Shown: positions 53,501 to 62,592, counted from the stretch's first letter. The stretch is 64,000 nucleotides of DNA from UBA2160 sp964588665 (GCA_964588665.1 CAZPQQ010000005.1:28376-92375); one strand, 5' to 3'. The notes: generated from the sequence alone by a model not told the origin. Translations and numbers: made by a program.

Positions 53501-54188
53501 CATGGACACGGTCGACTTCTTCCCGACGTTGGACCCGGCGCAATCGGGCTTCCTGCTGGCCGACCTCGACAACATGCTGGGACATCTCAATCTCCTGAGC
53601 CCCACAACGATCATTCGCCCAAACGAGCTGTTCCTCGCTGAAGTTCCAGGCGCCGCTGAAACGGTTTACCAGACTGCGTTGCGGTTGGCCGGCGCCCGAG
53701 ACCTTGTCCACGATCGGGCCAGGCTGCTCGAAGACCTTGAGCTCGACCCGCTTATCACCGCCGGTTGGAAGGCCATGGTGTTGCTGGCAGCGGGCATTGT
53801 CGTGTTCTCCGCCTCCATGGGTTACATCACTTACCTCTTATCTTTTTCGAGTCAGAGCCGCTCCGAGATGGGCTTCTTGCAGGCGCTGGGCGTCACCAAA
53901 CGCCAGATGGGCTGGCTCCTGGGGGCGGAGCACCTGGTAATCGTGGCCATAGGATTGCTCATCGGAACCGCCACGGGGTTCGCGATGAGCAATATCATGG
54001 TGTCCGGCGTCGCGGTTACGGAAACCGGGGAACGGATTTTGCCCCCATTCATTCTGACAACTCAGTGGTCGCTTCTGGGACCGATATTCGTGATCATGCT
54101 GGCGGTGTTTGGCGCCGCATTGTATTGGCTGGCTCGCATGGTAACCAACGTGGACCTGCACGAAATCTCCAGGATGGAAGATGAGTAG
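50532..54188 (+). CDS. Large FtsX-type ABC transporter permease with jelly-roll insert
   Basis: 1218 residues. An N-terminal helix (LLSIFVGIVIATSLVAGAP), a MacB-like external domain, a first FtsX unit at about 320-440 (VVMVVTVLYYISMMVSYLV), more helices, then a second external region and a C-terminal FtsX unit (WKAMVLLAAGIVVFSASMGY...QSRSEMGFLQALG). Within the second external region, about 795-915, a segment with RVWAQPEE, ILLDDIQAV and DDFEGPNKW looks like a carbohydrate-binding-type jelly roll. Such permeases export or pull lipids and peptides with partner ATPases. First of four genes, each 4-55 bp apart. Confidence 0.87.
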   Translation: MRPLTTNKLVLKRLVDDWKLLLSIFVGIVIATSLVAGAPIYIRTLERQGLDTAIDRAEQRFLNVYTVAPYTTLSRSGLEESEAVIGRALSDNISEIYRDRERYIKTATFLVGTQGRNITLSPDGLVSRGYFQYLSNLADHVTFLEGRMASDAVEQGPDGPVVEGILSAIASSAFDLRIGDLAVLTPSIADSIKVTVRIVGILEVTDPEEEYWHLNPNIFFAPEPLTETPDVGVDIDPEEIPLSLFTSYEAMIEGVGKSYPGSMVNSTWFTFIDKNALKVWSKDEARSRLDQLEADVSEQFRGSAVFTGIDRLLTRLERRSFFTSVPLLLLLVVMVVTVLYYISMMVSYLVSNRDGDVALLRSRGVSTWQLTRLYAYEGLLLTSVAAIVAPFIAMGTISMAGKLSYFETITLGARLPVAFTWAPFAVAAGTGLLCLAIFVAPGVIVARTGLVVHKLRSSRPPSTPIFQRYHLDIGLLVFGGLIFWELYSRGQVVSRGLFSDATVNEALLFAPVLLLTVVALLFMRFFPLMVRYLSGDSPALMHMLAVAIFVAMASVIGVRGFRADAGYDWLWDFALVVGVSVAYLGANRNPSVWNRAAGLVVQTGLVALLIYGGAPERDDVLFIPTIALALLVPAQLMFLATHNLARIYPVWTSMAIWHMARNPLQYSWLVLLLVMVTGLAVLATTVGGTLDRSYEERVLYEVGADLRVTGVPSYFTRTIDDFKEMYLEIQGVTAISVALRGGGSVGTNYAGSSFTMLALESEDFPYISWYRDDFSRQPLSGIMRSLQGSARSLPIDIPEAATRLRVWAQPEEAYANMFLWMVVRDREGVLDTLSLGSVGQAEWHVMEVDIPTALARPLSLVSVQLYEPVFGPTGTVGSILLDDIQAVFDDGTEAAILDDFEGPNKWITLATSLLSSDSVGTTREAPRNGQRAGIFSFGKDTDAGIRGFYRSPSGGSVPVVTSSTFSKISGARVGDELIVNIFGRMVPIKIMDTVDFFPTLDPAQSGFLLADLDNMLGHLNLLSPTTIIRPNELFLAEVPGAAETVYQTALRLAGARDLVHDRARLLEDLELDPLITAGWKAMVLLAAGIVVFSASMGYITYLLSFSSQSRSEMGFLQALGVTKRQMGWLLGAEHLVIVAIGLLIGTATGFAMSNIMVSGVAVTETGERILPPFILTTQWSLLGPIFVIMLAVFGAALYWLARMVTNVDLHEISRMEDE

Positions 54189-54200
54189 GAAATCGGCCCG

Positions 54201-57200
54201 ATGAACCTGATAAGGATTGCGATCAGGCTTGCAAAGGCCTGGCCCCTCGTGATCAGACGCGCAATCGCCGGTTGGCGTTTGCTGTCGACGGTCGTCATCG
54301 GGGTGCTTCTAGCTTGCGCCATCATGGCGGGCACAGTCATCTACTTCGACGCCCTCAAAGAGCTGGCCCTGAAGAGCGCCCTGGACCAGTTGAACACCAA
54401 CGACAAGAACATTGTGGTCAAATCCGACAGAGGCCCGACCACTCGAACGGAAGCTGCCGGCGTCGCTCGGGTTATGAACGAGGAGATCGACCGTCGCGCC
54501 GCATGGATCCTCGAAGAACGTATCTCCGGCATGAAGTCCGCGACGTTCTTCGTGTCCGAACTCGGTGAGGAGGCCGCGGCCGGAGTCGACAACAACCGGG
54601 CCTACTTCTTCCACGTCCCCACGTTCTACGAACACATCACGATCCTTCCCGGAGGACGCGTCCCGACAACTCAACCCGTCAACTCCCCGGGTGAGCCTCT
54701 AACACTAGAGGTGCTCGCGCCTGTCGAAGCAGCGGAGTCGTTTGGCGTCGGCATTGAAAGCCAACTCTCGACGGTGCCGTATTGGAGCGACGCTCTTCCT
54801 CATGTCCGTGTGAAGATTGTTGGGGTGTACACCAGGAACGATCCGACCGACCAGTTCTGGTATCTCGAAGACCGGATCCTGCGCGCTTCCACATCGGGCA
54901 ATTTCACTACGATTCCCTTCCAGGTGCCCGAAGAGGTTTACTTCGACGTTTTGGGCGCTGGTTTCAAGCAGATGGACAGCACCTACGGTTGGCTGCTAGT
55001 CGTCGATCCGGACAAGCTCAACGCCGGAAACGCCACGTTCGCGAGGGCCAGCATTGAAGCGATGAGGCGACGCCTTTCCGCCTCCCTGTTCAGCTACAGG
55101 CAGATCACGTCCCTCGACGACACTTTGGAGGAGTACGACAAACGACTGTTCTTCTCAAAACTGCCGATGTTCATCATCCTCGTCCTGATTTCGGTCGTGA
55201 TCCTGTACTACGTCGTCACCATGTCCTCGCTCCTGGTGGAACAACAGCGGTCGGACATCGTCCTGCTGCGAAGCCGGGGGGCGACTTCCGCGCAAATCCT
55301 TGCCGTTTTCGTGCTCGAAGGCGCGACCATAGCGCTGCTCGCCGTGGCCATCGCGCCGATTCTGGCCGCGGTCGTCATAAGTCTGCTGGGGTATACGCCG
55401 GCGTTCTCGGACTTGAGCGGCGCCAGCAGGTTGGCCGTCAGCTTGCCGCGTGGGGCGTTCCTGATGAGCGCCGTCGGAGGATTGTTCAGCTTCGCGGCGT
55501 TGTTGGCGCCGGCCATCCAGGCTTCCCGCATCAGCGTCACGACGCATCGTCAGGAATCCGCACGGCCAACCAGTCAGCCCATCTATCAACGTTACTACCT
55601 CGACGTGCTGCTGCTAGCGATCGGAATCCTGCTGTTTCGACAACTCTCCCAACAGGGCTCGGTCGTGGCGGTCAGCATTTTCGGAGCGGTTGCGGTGAAC
55701 CAGGTCCTCTTGGCCGTGCCGGCTGCGATACTGGTTGCGTCAGCCCTAGTGCTGCTCAGGCTGTTTCCGCTGACCATGAGGATCGCCAGCCGGTTGCTCG
55801 CGCCGGTGCTTCCGGCCGGTTTGGTCATCGGCCTATGGCAGATGGCGCGAAATCCGACGCACTACGCCCGGCTCTCGTTGCTGCTGATACTGATGGCCGG
55901 ACTGGGCATATTCGCCGCCAGCTTCGGAGGCACCCTGGAACGCAGCTTCGAGGAACGGGCGCTTTACTCCACGGGCGCCGACATTCGGATGAGCGGGGTT
56001 CTCCTCAACACCCGCGGGTCGTCGGAGCCGTTGGTGAGCACGCTCGAGGCTTTGCCGTCCGTAAGCAACGTAGGTCTCGCGTTTAGGGGGTTCGGTTCAG
56101 ACCTGTCGAAACTGCTCGGAGAGTCGTACACAATGTTCGCCATCGACGGAGAGGCGATCATGGACATCGGCTGGTTTCGCGGAGATTTTTCGGACGGGCC
56201 AATGAGGCCGAAGGTGACAACGCTGGCGAACCCGACTCCGCCCCAGGGCGTCCTGCTGCCGATTGAGGCCACAGCCGTTGGCGTGTCGATCAAAGCAGAC
56301 AGAGCCCATCCAACGGTCGTGGTCGCCGCGAGGTTGAAGGACGCCAACGGTCGGTACTTTACATACCTCCTCGGAAGATTGGACTCGAACCAATGGCTCG
56401 ATCTGGAGAGCGAATTCGAGCGTGTGAGCCAGTTCAGGCGCGTCGAATTGCTTCAACCGGTCGCGCCGCTCACGCTGGTGTCTTTGACCGTGCATGAAAC
56501 AAGCAGCAGGAACAGGCTGCGCGCGGGCTCGGTCGCGATTACTGATGTATACGCGAGATTCGCGAACGGCGAAGTCCAAGTAGTCGAACCGTTCGATTCA
56601 GTGGAACAGTGGAATATCCTGGAAGCCGTGCCCCAGTCCGAATCTGACATCTGGCGACCCTTCGAGGACCCGACGACCGCCGACGGCATCGCCTCGTTCA
56701 TCTGGGCCGAGGGCGGACCCCTCATGAGCCGAGGCGTGTTCCACGGCCCCCCGATGGCGCCGCTGGACGTCGTAGCGACGAAATCGTTCCTGAAACATAA
56801 CAAACACGAAATCGGAGACGTATTCGAAGTGTCCGTGCAGGGACACCGCCTCAACGTCACGCTGGTGGACGAGATCGAGTACTTCCCAACTCTTGATATA
56901 AACAGCAAGTCTTACCTGATCGGCGATCTCGATTCGGTGGCCAGCTACGTGAACTTGGAAGCGAACAGCAGCGAGGTCAAGGCGAACGAGATCTGGCTCG
57001 CCACCGATGACCCCGCCCAACGAGTGCAACTCATCGACATATTGAGCCAGGACGAGCCGTTCATCTCTCGCGTCGTTCACGACCGCGTCCGCGAATTCGA
57101 CGAGTCCAGGGTCGACCCGCTGGTGGACGCCGGGTGGAACGCTCTCCTTTTCGTGGCGTTCGCGGCTGTCTTCATCCTGAGCGGTCTGGGATTCTTGGTG

Positions 57201-57557
57201 CACGCATACGTGTCGTTCAAGAGCAGGGAAGTCCAGTTCGCTTTGATGCGCACTATCGGCTTCACCATGAGACAGCTCATGGCGCTCGTGTTCTTGGAGC
57301 AAGTGCTCGTCATCGGCGCGGGACTGGCGTTGGGAACGTGGATGGGCGGCAGACTGGGCGAGATCATGATGCCCTACCTGAGCCACGACGATCTGGGGGT
57401 GCAGGTGCTTCCGCCTTTCATCATCGACGTAAACTGGGGAACGTTGGCCGTCACCTATGGAGCGATGGCTTTGCTTTTCGCGTTCATAATCGCGGGCGTG
57501 ATTCTTTCCGTCCGTCGGATTTCGCTCCAGCGCATCCTGCGGCTCGGCGAAGCGTAG
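54201..57557 (+). CDS. Second large FtsX-type ABC transporter permease
   Basis: 1118 residues with the same plan as the preceding gene: N-terminal helix, external domain, FtsX unit at about 315-430 (FIILVLISVVILYYVVTMSSLLV), further helices, an external region with a jelly-roll-like segment at about 690-810 (VAARLKDANGRYFTY, AITDVYARFANGE, EPFDSVEQW), and a C-terminal FtsX unit ending SLQRILRLGEA. It starts 12 bp after the first permease and is clearly a diverged duplicate; the two probably form a heterodimer. Substrate unknown. Confidence 0.86.
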   Translation: MNLIRIAIRLAKAWPLVIRRAIAGWRLLSTVVIGVLLACAIMAGTVIYFDALKELALKSALDQLNTNDKNIVVKSDRGPTTRTEAAGVARVMNEEIDRRAAWILEERISGMKSATFFVSELGEEAAAGVDNNRAYFFHVPTFYEHITILPGGRVPTTQPVNSPGEPLTLEVLAPVEAAESFGVGIESQLSTVPYWSDALPHVRVKIVGVYTRNDPTDQFWYLEDRILRASTSGNFTTIPFQVPEEVYFDVLGAGFKQMDSTYGWLLVVDPDKLNAGNATFARASIEAMRRRLSASLFSYRQITSLDDTLEEYDKRLFFSKLPMFIILVLISVVILYYVVTMSSLLVEQQRSDIVLLRSRGATSAQILAVFVLEGATIALLAVAIAPILAAVVISLLGYTPAFSDLSGASRLAVSLPRGAFLMSAVGGLFSFAALLAPAIQASRISVTTHRQESARPTSQPIYQRYYLDVLLLAIGILLFRQLSQQGSVVAVSIFGAVAVNQVLLAVPAAILVASALVLLRLFPLTMRIASRLLAPVLPAGLVIGLWQMARNPTHYARLSLLLILMAGLGIFAASFGGTLERSFEERALYSTGADIRMSGVLLNTRGSSEPLVSTLEALPSVSNVGLAFRGFGSDLSKLLGESYTMFAIDGEAIMDIGWFRGDFSDGPMRPKVTTLANPTPPQGVLLPIEATAVGVSIKADRAHPTVVVAARLKDANGRYFTYLLGRLDSNQWLDLESEFERVSQFRRVELLQPVAPLTLVSLTVHETSSRNRLRAGSVAITDVYARFANGEVQVVEPFDSVEQWNILEAVPQSESDIWRPFEDPTTADGIASFIWAEGGPLMSRGVFHGPPMAPLDVVATKSFLKHNKHEIGDVFEVSVQGHRLNVTLVDEIEYFPTLDINSKSYLIGDLDSVASYVNLEANSSEVKANEIWLATDDPAQRVQLIDILSQDEPFISRVVHDRVREFDESRVDPLVDAGWNALLFVAFAAVFILSGLGFLVHAYVSFKSREVQFALMRTIGFTMRQLMALVFLEQVLVIGAGLALGTWMGGRLGEIMMPYLSHDDLGVQVLPPFIIDVNWGTLAVTYGAMALLFAFIIAGVILSVRRISLQRILRLGEA

Positions 57558-57612
57558 GATGATATATGATAGGTTCGGCGACAGGCGGCGTCTCGGACGC
57601 CAGAGGTGACTG

Positions 57613-58500
57613 ATGACCATAGCCAATGAAAATGCTTACGTCCTGTGCGAGGACCTGTTCAAGATCTACAAGATTGCCGACCTCGAGGTCGTTGCCCTCC
57701 GGGGGCTGGACCTTGACGTCAGACGCGGCGAGGTCGTTGCCATCGTTGGCGCCAGCGGAAGCGGCAAAAGCACGCTGCTGAACATTCTGGCGGGATACGA
57801 CGCGCCTTCAGCCGGCCGCGTCACTGTCGGGGGCAAAGACCTGCTCCAAATGGGCGGCAAGGACGTCGAGGACTATCGGCGAAACGACGTCGGATTCATC
57901 TGGCAGCAAACCAGCCGCAACATGTTCCCGTATCTAACTTCGATAGAAAACGTCGCGCTGCCCATGATGCTGACCAACAAGCCGGGCAAGGAGAGACAAG
58001 AGCGCGCCAAAGAGCTGCTGGAGATCGTCGGATTGGGGCACAGACTGGACCACACGCCGGAGAAGCTTTCAGGCGGCGAACAGCAACGAGTCGCGATCGC
58101 GGTGGCTCTGGCCAACGACCCTCCTCTGCTGCTCGCCGACGAACCCACCGGGGAGTTGGATGACGCGACCGCGGCTGAGATCCTGGACCTGTTCGGCGCC
58201 GTCAACAAGGAGCTGGGAACAACGATCCTCATCGTCACACACGATCCGGACATCGCCTACAAAGTCGGCAGGGTCGTCATGATCCGCGACGGCAAGATGT
58301 CCACCGAGATCCGGCGAAAGGTGACGTTCCAGCGCATAACCGGTGACCTGGACACCGAAGAGCCGTTGGAAGAATTTACCCTTGTCGACGCCAGCGGAAG
58401 AGTCCAGATACCGAGGGATCTGCTCGACAGCCTGAAGATCAAGGACAAGGCGCGGGTCACAATCGAAAACGGCACCGTAACGTTGCGGCCCGAGGAGTAA
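57613..58500 (+). CDS. ABC transporter ATPase with AbrB-like C-terminal tail
   Basis: 295 residues. Walker A GASGSGKST (46-54), ABC signature LSGGEQQRVAIA, Walker B LLLADEPTGELDD. LolD/MacB-type ATPase for FtsX permeases. The last 40 residues (VDASGRVQIPRDLLDSLKIK, then KARVTIENGTVTLRPEE) resemble a SpoVT/AbrB swapped-hairpin half, unusual on an ABC ATPase. GAGGTGACTG precedes ATG 57613. Fifth base after its stop begins the next ATPase. Whether the tail binds DNA, dimerises or is a structural module is unknown. Confidence 0.93.
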   Translation: MTIANENAYVLCEDLFKIYKIADLEVVALRGLDLDVRRGEVVAIVGASGSGKSTLLNILAGYDAPSAGRVTVGGKDLLQMGGKDVEDYRRNDVGFIWQQTSRNMFPYLTSIENVALPMMLTNKPGKERQERAKELLEIVGLGHRLDHTPEKLSGGEQQRVAIAVALANDPPLLLADEPTGELDDATAAEILDLFGAVNKELGTTILIVTHDPDIAYKVGRVVMIRDGKMSTEIRRKVTFQRITGDLDTEEPLEEFTLVDASGRVQIPRDLLDSLKIKDKARVTIENGTVTLRPEE

Positions 58501-58504
58501 CCGG

Positions 58505-59218
58505 ATGAGCCGAGTCGTACCTCTGATATCGACCCACAACCTCACGCGAAGCTACCAGGTGGGCTCCGAGACGATCAACGCCCTCCGCGGCATCGACATG
58601 ACCGTTTCGCCCGGCCAGTTCATAGCTGTCGTCGGCCGATCGGGTTCCGGCAAGACCACGCTATTGAATATTCTCGCCGGATTGGACAAGCCTTCCGACG
58701 GCCAAGTGCTCTTTCAGGATAGGGACCTGGGCGCGATGAACGAAAAAGAGCTAACCGAAATCCGACGCCACAAGATCGGGTTCGTGTTCCAGTCCTTTGG
58801 TCTGCTGCCGCTCCTGTCCGCTTTCGAGAACGTAGAGCTGCCCCTGCGCATTGCGGGCGTCCGGACTCGCGAACGCGAGGCGCGCACCAGGGAGACGCTC
58901 GAGATAGTCGGGCTGTGGAACCGCGCCAAGCACCGCCCGTACGAGCTGTCCGGCGGCGAGCAACAGCGCGTCGCCATCGCCAGGGCCATCGTGAACAACC
59001 CGCCGCTGATACTGGCTGACGAACCCACCGGTGAACTGGACTCGACCAACGCGCGAGCGATATTCGGCCTCTTCAAGGACATGGTCAAAGAGCAGGGCAT
59101 AAGCGTCCTGTCCGCCACCCACGACTCCACGCTTCTGGCCATGGCTGACGAGGTCAAAGAGATACGCGACGGCAAACTCTCCGACGCCACGGACCTCGGC
59201 CACCGATACCGCGACTAG
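58505..59218 (+). CDS. ABC transporter ATPase, LolD/MacB type
   Basis: 237 residues. Walker A GRSGSGKTT, signature LSGGEQQRVAIARA, Walker B LILADEPTGELDS. It lacks the AbrB-like tail of its neighbour, so the complex may have two unlike ATPases to go with two permeases. ATG 58505 lies four bases after the previous stop, with GAGGAGTAACCGG overlapping it as ribosome site. It ends the operon; no clear terminator was found just after. Confidence 0.93.
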   Translation: MSRVVPLISTHNLTRSYQVGSETINALRGIDMTVSPGQFIAVVGRSGSGKTTLLNILAGLDKPSDGQVLFQDRDLGAMNEKELTEIRRHKIGFVFQSFGLLPLLSAFENVELPLRIAGVRTREREARTRETLEIVGLWNRAKHRPYELSGGEQQRVAIARAIVNNPPLILADEPTGELDSTNARAIFGLFKDMVKEQGISVLSATHDSTLLAMADEVKEIRDGKLSDATDLGHRYRD

Positions 59219-59336
59219 ACCGGCTCGGCTCCCGCTGAACACGCCGCGCCAAAACCGGTAAGGCGGCCCAAAATCGCGCGAATTGCATGCCGTTAAACGA
59301 CACGCAGTTTACGATCAAAACTCACCGCCTCAAGCA

Positions 59337-59365
59337 TTGCCTTTTTCTAAGACACGTATTAGACT
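59337..59365 (+). promoter_or_regulatory. Promoter for the 59404 gene
   Basis: TTGCCT (59337-59342), 17-bp spacer, TAGACT (59360-59365). Start near 59372; AGGAGGG follows at about 59388. Confidence 0.55.
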
Positions 59366-59403
59366 TGTGCCAGCACACGTGTTCTCAGGAGGGTCATGCC
59401 CGC

Positions 59404-59781
59404 ATGCGAAATCGTCGCCCGGCGCCTCAGACCGCCCCCCAGCAATTCGACAGCCAGTTTGAGTCGTACCTCGGAACGCATCTTCCGCCGTCGACGAGCC
59501 GCGTGCCGTCCATATATCGCGAGACCACGAAGTGCTACGCCTACATGTGCACCTACGCCCACGGGTGCAGCGAGCAGACTCCGCGTCCGTCCCAGGTGTT
59601 GATGCGCCGTTGCATGCGATATATGCCCGAATCGCTGCGAATCAAACCCGCCCTATCCGACCACGCCCTCGACGTTTTGGCCGGGCACCGAAACAGCGGT
59701 CAACTGTCCGGCGAGACAACCGCCATCCTGGACCGGCTCCGCCCCAACGGCCCCATGCGCCCAGCGGCGACGGGTGCCTAG
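59404..59781 (+). CDS. Cys-containing hypothetical protein
   Basis: 125 residues from ATG 59404, placed 10 nt after AGGAGGG. The middle has KCYAYMCTYAHGCSEQT and RRCMRYMP, four cysteines and a His that could bind a metal. Codon third positions are mostly G or C, so it is likely a real gene even though two other frames are open here. No signal peptide and no family recognised. A promoter precedes it and a terminator lies 140 bp after. Confidence 0.6.
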   Translation: MRNRRPAPQTAPQQFDSQFESYLGTHLPPSTSRVPSIYRETTKCYAYMCTYAHGCSEQTPRPSQVLMRRCMRYMPESLRIKPALSDHALDVLAGHRNSGQLSGETTAILDRLRPNGPMRPAATGA

Positions 59782-59920
59782 GATGTGCGACACAGACGAG
59801 TCCTCTTCTCTGCCGCGCACAATCCACCCCGCCTGGAGTGGCGGGATTCACGCTCATTGACCGACTCGATTCGACAGAATATGATGTACGAACTTCCCCT
59901 GTCACTTCGCTGGCAGGGCC

Positions 59921-59949
59921 GAGGCCACCTCACGGTGGCCTCTATTTTT
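59921..59949 (+). terminator. Rho-independent terminator
   Basis: Perfect 9-bp stem GAGGCCACC/GGTGGCCTC with TCAC loop and TATTTTT tail. Upstream gene is the Cys-rich hypothetical protein. Confidence 0.85.
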
Positions 59950-60035
59950 ATCACTGATCCTGGCCGTCCGATGAGTCACAAATCTCCGTGCTCTGATCAG
60001 TTCCTCCCAAAAACCTGTCAAGGAGACAACCAAAC

Positions 60036-60797
60036 ATGAACATGTTCGACCTTAGCGGCAAGACAGCAATCGTCACCGGCGGCAACGGAGGCATCGGCCT
60101 CGGGATCGCCAGGGGCTTGGCGCAGGCCGGCGCCAACATCGTGGTCGCGGCGCGCAACGCTGCGAAGACCGAGGCGGCGCTCGAAGACATCCGCGGCCTG
60201 GGAGTGCAGGCCATCGGCGTCGAGACCGACGTGACGAGCGAGGATTCCGTGTCCGCCATGGCCGAAGCCGCTACCAGCGAGTTCGGCGGCGTCGACATCC
60301 TTGTGAACAACGCGGGTATAGCGCTCCGCAAGGCGCCTCAGGATTACACTCTCGACGAATGGAATCAGGTCGTCGACATAAACCTGACCGGGACGTTTCT
60401 GTGCGCTCGCCAGGTCTATCCCCTCATGAAGGATGCCGGCGGCGGCAAGATCATCAACATCGGCTCGATGACCTCGATCTTCGGCAGCGACTGGGTGGCT
60501 TCGTACTCGTCCAGCAAAGGCGGAGTCGTGCAGCTCACCAAGAGCCTGGCTTTGTCATGGGCCAAGGACAATATACAGGTCAACTCGATCCTGCCCGGCT
60601 GGATCCACACCGACCTGACAACGCCGATTCGTACAGACAACCCCGAACGCTACGCCTCCATCACCGCCCGCATCCCCCACGGACGCTGGGCCGAGCCCGA
60701 TGAGATGAGCGGATGCGCCGTCTTCCTGGCCAGCGCCGCCTCGGACTACGTGACCGGCACGGCGATCCCAGTCGACGGCGGCTACGCGGCGTTCTAA
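60036..60797 (+). CDS. Short-chain dehydrogenase/reductase
   Basis: 253 residues, classical SDR. TGGNGGIG (14-21) binds NAD(P); catalytic Ser144, Tyr157 and Lys161 (YSSSKGG) are present; NNAG lies at 91-94. Best matches in style are gluconate 5-dehydrogenase and 3-oxoacyl reductase-type enzymes; the substrate is open. AAGGAGACAACCAAAC precedes ATG 60036. No clear operon link. Confidence 0.92.
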   Translation: MNMFDLSGKTAIVTGGNGGIGLGIARGLAQAGANIVVAARNAAKTEAALEDIRGLGVQAIGVETDVTSEDSVSAMAEAATSEFGGVDILVNNAGIALRKAPQDYTLDEWNQVVDINLTGTFLCARQVYPLMKDAGGGKIINIGSMTSIFGSDWVASYSSSKGGVVQLTKSLALSWAKDNIQVNSILPGWIHTDLTTPIRTDNPERYASITARIPHGRWAEPDEMSGCAVFLASAASDYVTGTAIPVDGGYAAF

Positions 60798-60943
60798 CGC
60801 TCCGTCATGATCGGACATCATCTGCATCTCCCAGCGCCTGCCTGCACCTAATTCGCGAACGAGTTCGAATCTGGCCGAGTTCGTCGAAATAGAAAGTCCA
60901 CGCTTGAGTCATTCGAGTGTGAGTCAGACGTGAGGAGCAACAG

Positions 60944-61159
60944 ATGGCAAAGCAAGCAGGCAAGAGCAGCGCGCAACTCATGCCCAGGGGATGGGTCATT
61001 TCGCTGATGTGGGCGACAGCAATCGTCGGGATATCGATCCTCGCCAGCGCGACGATCAACCCGCTGTTCGGACGATACGTCCACTGGGACTGGATGGCCG
61101 GCATCGCCCCGGTGAGTTTCGCCCTGATACTGGCGGCCTTCAGGCGGCGCTGGGTGTGA
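60944..61159 (+). CDS. Small membrane protein with two helices
   Basis: 71 residues, two transmembrane helices joined by a loop with RYVHWDWM, ending in a basic RRRWV. GTGAGGAGCAACAG precedes ATG 60944. No family recognised. Its place between the SDR and amidohydrolase genes on the same strand does not suggest a role. Confidence 0.65.
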   Translation: MAKQAGKSSAQLMPRGWVISLMWATAIVGISILASATINPLFGRYVHWDWMAGIAPVSFALILAAFRRRWV

Positions 61160-61274
61160 ACTCAGAAGGCTCTTGCGCCGACTGAGCGCGCCGGTTAACA
61201 TCGGTCATGCGACGAGTGCGGTAGGCTGACGACGCAGCGGCACGAGTCCCGTCGCGACTGGAGGCAGACCCGCC

Positions 61275-62450
61275 ATGACCGACCTGTTGCTGAAGGGCGG
61301 CGAAGCAGTCGACCCTTCCCAAGGCATCCGGGACAAGCTCGACATTGCCGTGACCGACGGCGCTATATCGCAACTGGCGCCCGATATAGCGCCCGGCCCC
61401 GACACCCGGGTCATCGACGTATCCGGCAAACTGGTCGTGCCGGGCCTCATCGACCTTCATTGCCACATCTACCACGGCGTCAACCAGACAGGCGTCAACC
61501 CCGATCTCGCCGGCGTCTACTCCGGTGTCACGACCCTCGTCGACGCCGGGAGCGCCGGTTGCTACACCTTCGGCGGCTTCCCCGAGCACGTCGTGCCCAA
61601 AGCCAAAACCCGCATCATCTGCATGCTCCACATCTCCCGGACCGGCCTCGCCTATCAGCCCGACCTCTCCCGGCGGGAGGACATCGACCTGGAGGACACC
61701 GTACGCGTCGTCCGGGAGAATCGGCCGCTGATCCAGGGCATCAAGATCAGGGCGGTCGGACCGGCGGTGCCCGTGATGGGCGTCGAGATCGTCCAGCTCG
61801 CAAAGCAGGCGGCCAACGAAGCGGGCGTACGGCTCATGGTCCACATCGGAGACCGGCTCGCGGGCGACGGCCCGACCATCACCCGAGCGCTGCTTCCGCT
61901 GCTGGAGCCAGGCGACATCATCACCCACCTGTTCACCGGCAACCCCGGCACGATCTTTGACGACGACGGCTCAGTCCTTCCCGAGCTCATGGAAGCGCAG
62001 GGACGAGGAGTCTTCCTCGATACAGCCCACGGCAGGCAGAACTTCAGCTTCGACATCGCTCGCCGCGCTCTGGACCGTGGCGTCGTGCCACGCGGCATCA
62101 GCACCGACTTGACGATTCCCGGACGCCTGCACGCCGTGCACAGCATGACCGAGATGCTGTCGAGGTTCCTGGCGCTCGGGTTCTCTCTGGAGGACGTCAT
62201 CCGGATGTCCACCGCCAACCCCGCCGAGGCCCTGGGCATGGGCGACACTCTCGGGAGCCTGGCCGTCGGCCGGGGCGCGGACATCACCGTGCTGGAAGAG
62301 GCCACCGGCGACTGGCTGTTTCACGACACCGAAGGCGGCACGCTCCGCGGCGACAAAGCGCTTGCGCCCGTCGCCACGGTGAAGGACGGAGAGGTGTTCA
62401 CCGTCGACTGGGGCCCCCGCCCCTGGGGCTGGCTGCCCGACACGGCGTAG
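61275..62450 (+). CDS. Amidohydrolase/deacetylase family metallohydrolase
   Basis: 391 residues, TIM-barrel amidohydrolase. HCH (62-64) in LIDLHCHIYHG supplies two metal ligands; a Lys in IQGIKIRAVGP may be carbamylated; His in LMVHIGD and HLFTG and Asp in GISTDLT fit the family. It may deacylate a sugar or hydrolyse a cyclic amide. GGAGGCAGACCCGCC precedes ATG 61275. It stands upstream of a P1 peptidase, perhaps part of a catabolic group. Confidence 0.88.
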   Translation: MTDLLLKGGEAVDPSQGIRDKLDIAVTDGAISQLAPDIAPGPDTRVIDVSGKLVVPGLIDLHCHIYHGVNQTGVNPDLAGVYSGVTTLVDAGSAGCYTFGGFPEHVVPKAKTRIICMLHISRTGLAYQPDLSRREDIDLEDTVRVVRENRPLIQGIKIRAVGPAVPVMGVEIVQLAKQAANEAGVRLMVHIGDRLAGDGPTITRALLPLLEPGDIITHLFTGNPGTIFDDDGSVLPELMEAQGRGVFLDTAHGRQNFSFDIARRALDRGVVPRGISTDLTIPGRLHAVHSMTEMLSRFLALGFSLEDVIRMSTANPAEALGMGDTLGSLAVGRGADITVLEEATGDWLFHDTEGGTLRGDKALAPVATVKDGEVFTVDWGPRPWGWLPDTA

Positions 62451-62592
62451 TCAGAGTGATCGGGCGCAGCTAGACAGATCCCGACAGGGCCGGGATCCCG
62501 ATGTGTCGGGGCTTTCTGCGAGCGCACCGGACGCGAGTACGGTCCGAACAGAACAAAGAACGACGCGTTCGGGACCGGTTAGCGCCACCCAT

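Noticed and set aside
59785..60039. 84-residue ORF
   Set aside because: It contains a perfect terminator hairpin and overlaps the SDR ribosome site; not coding.
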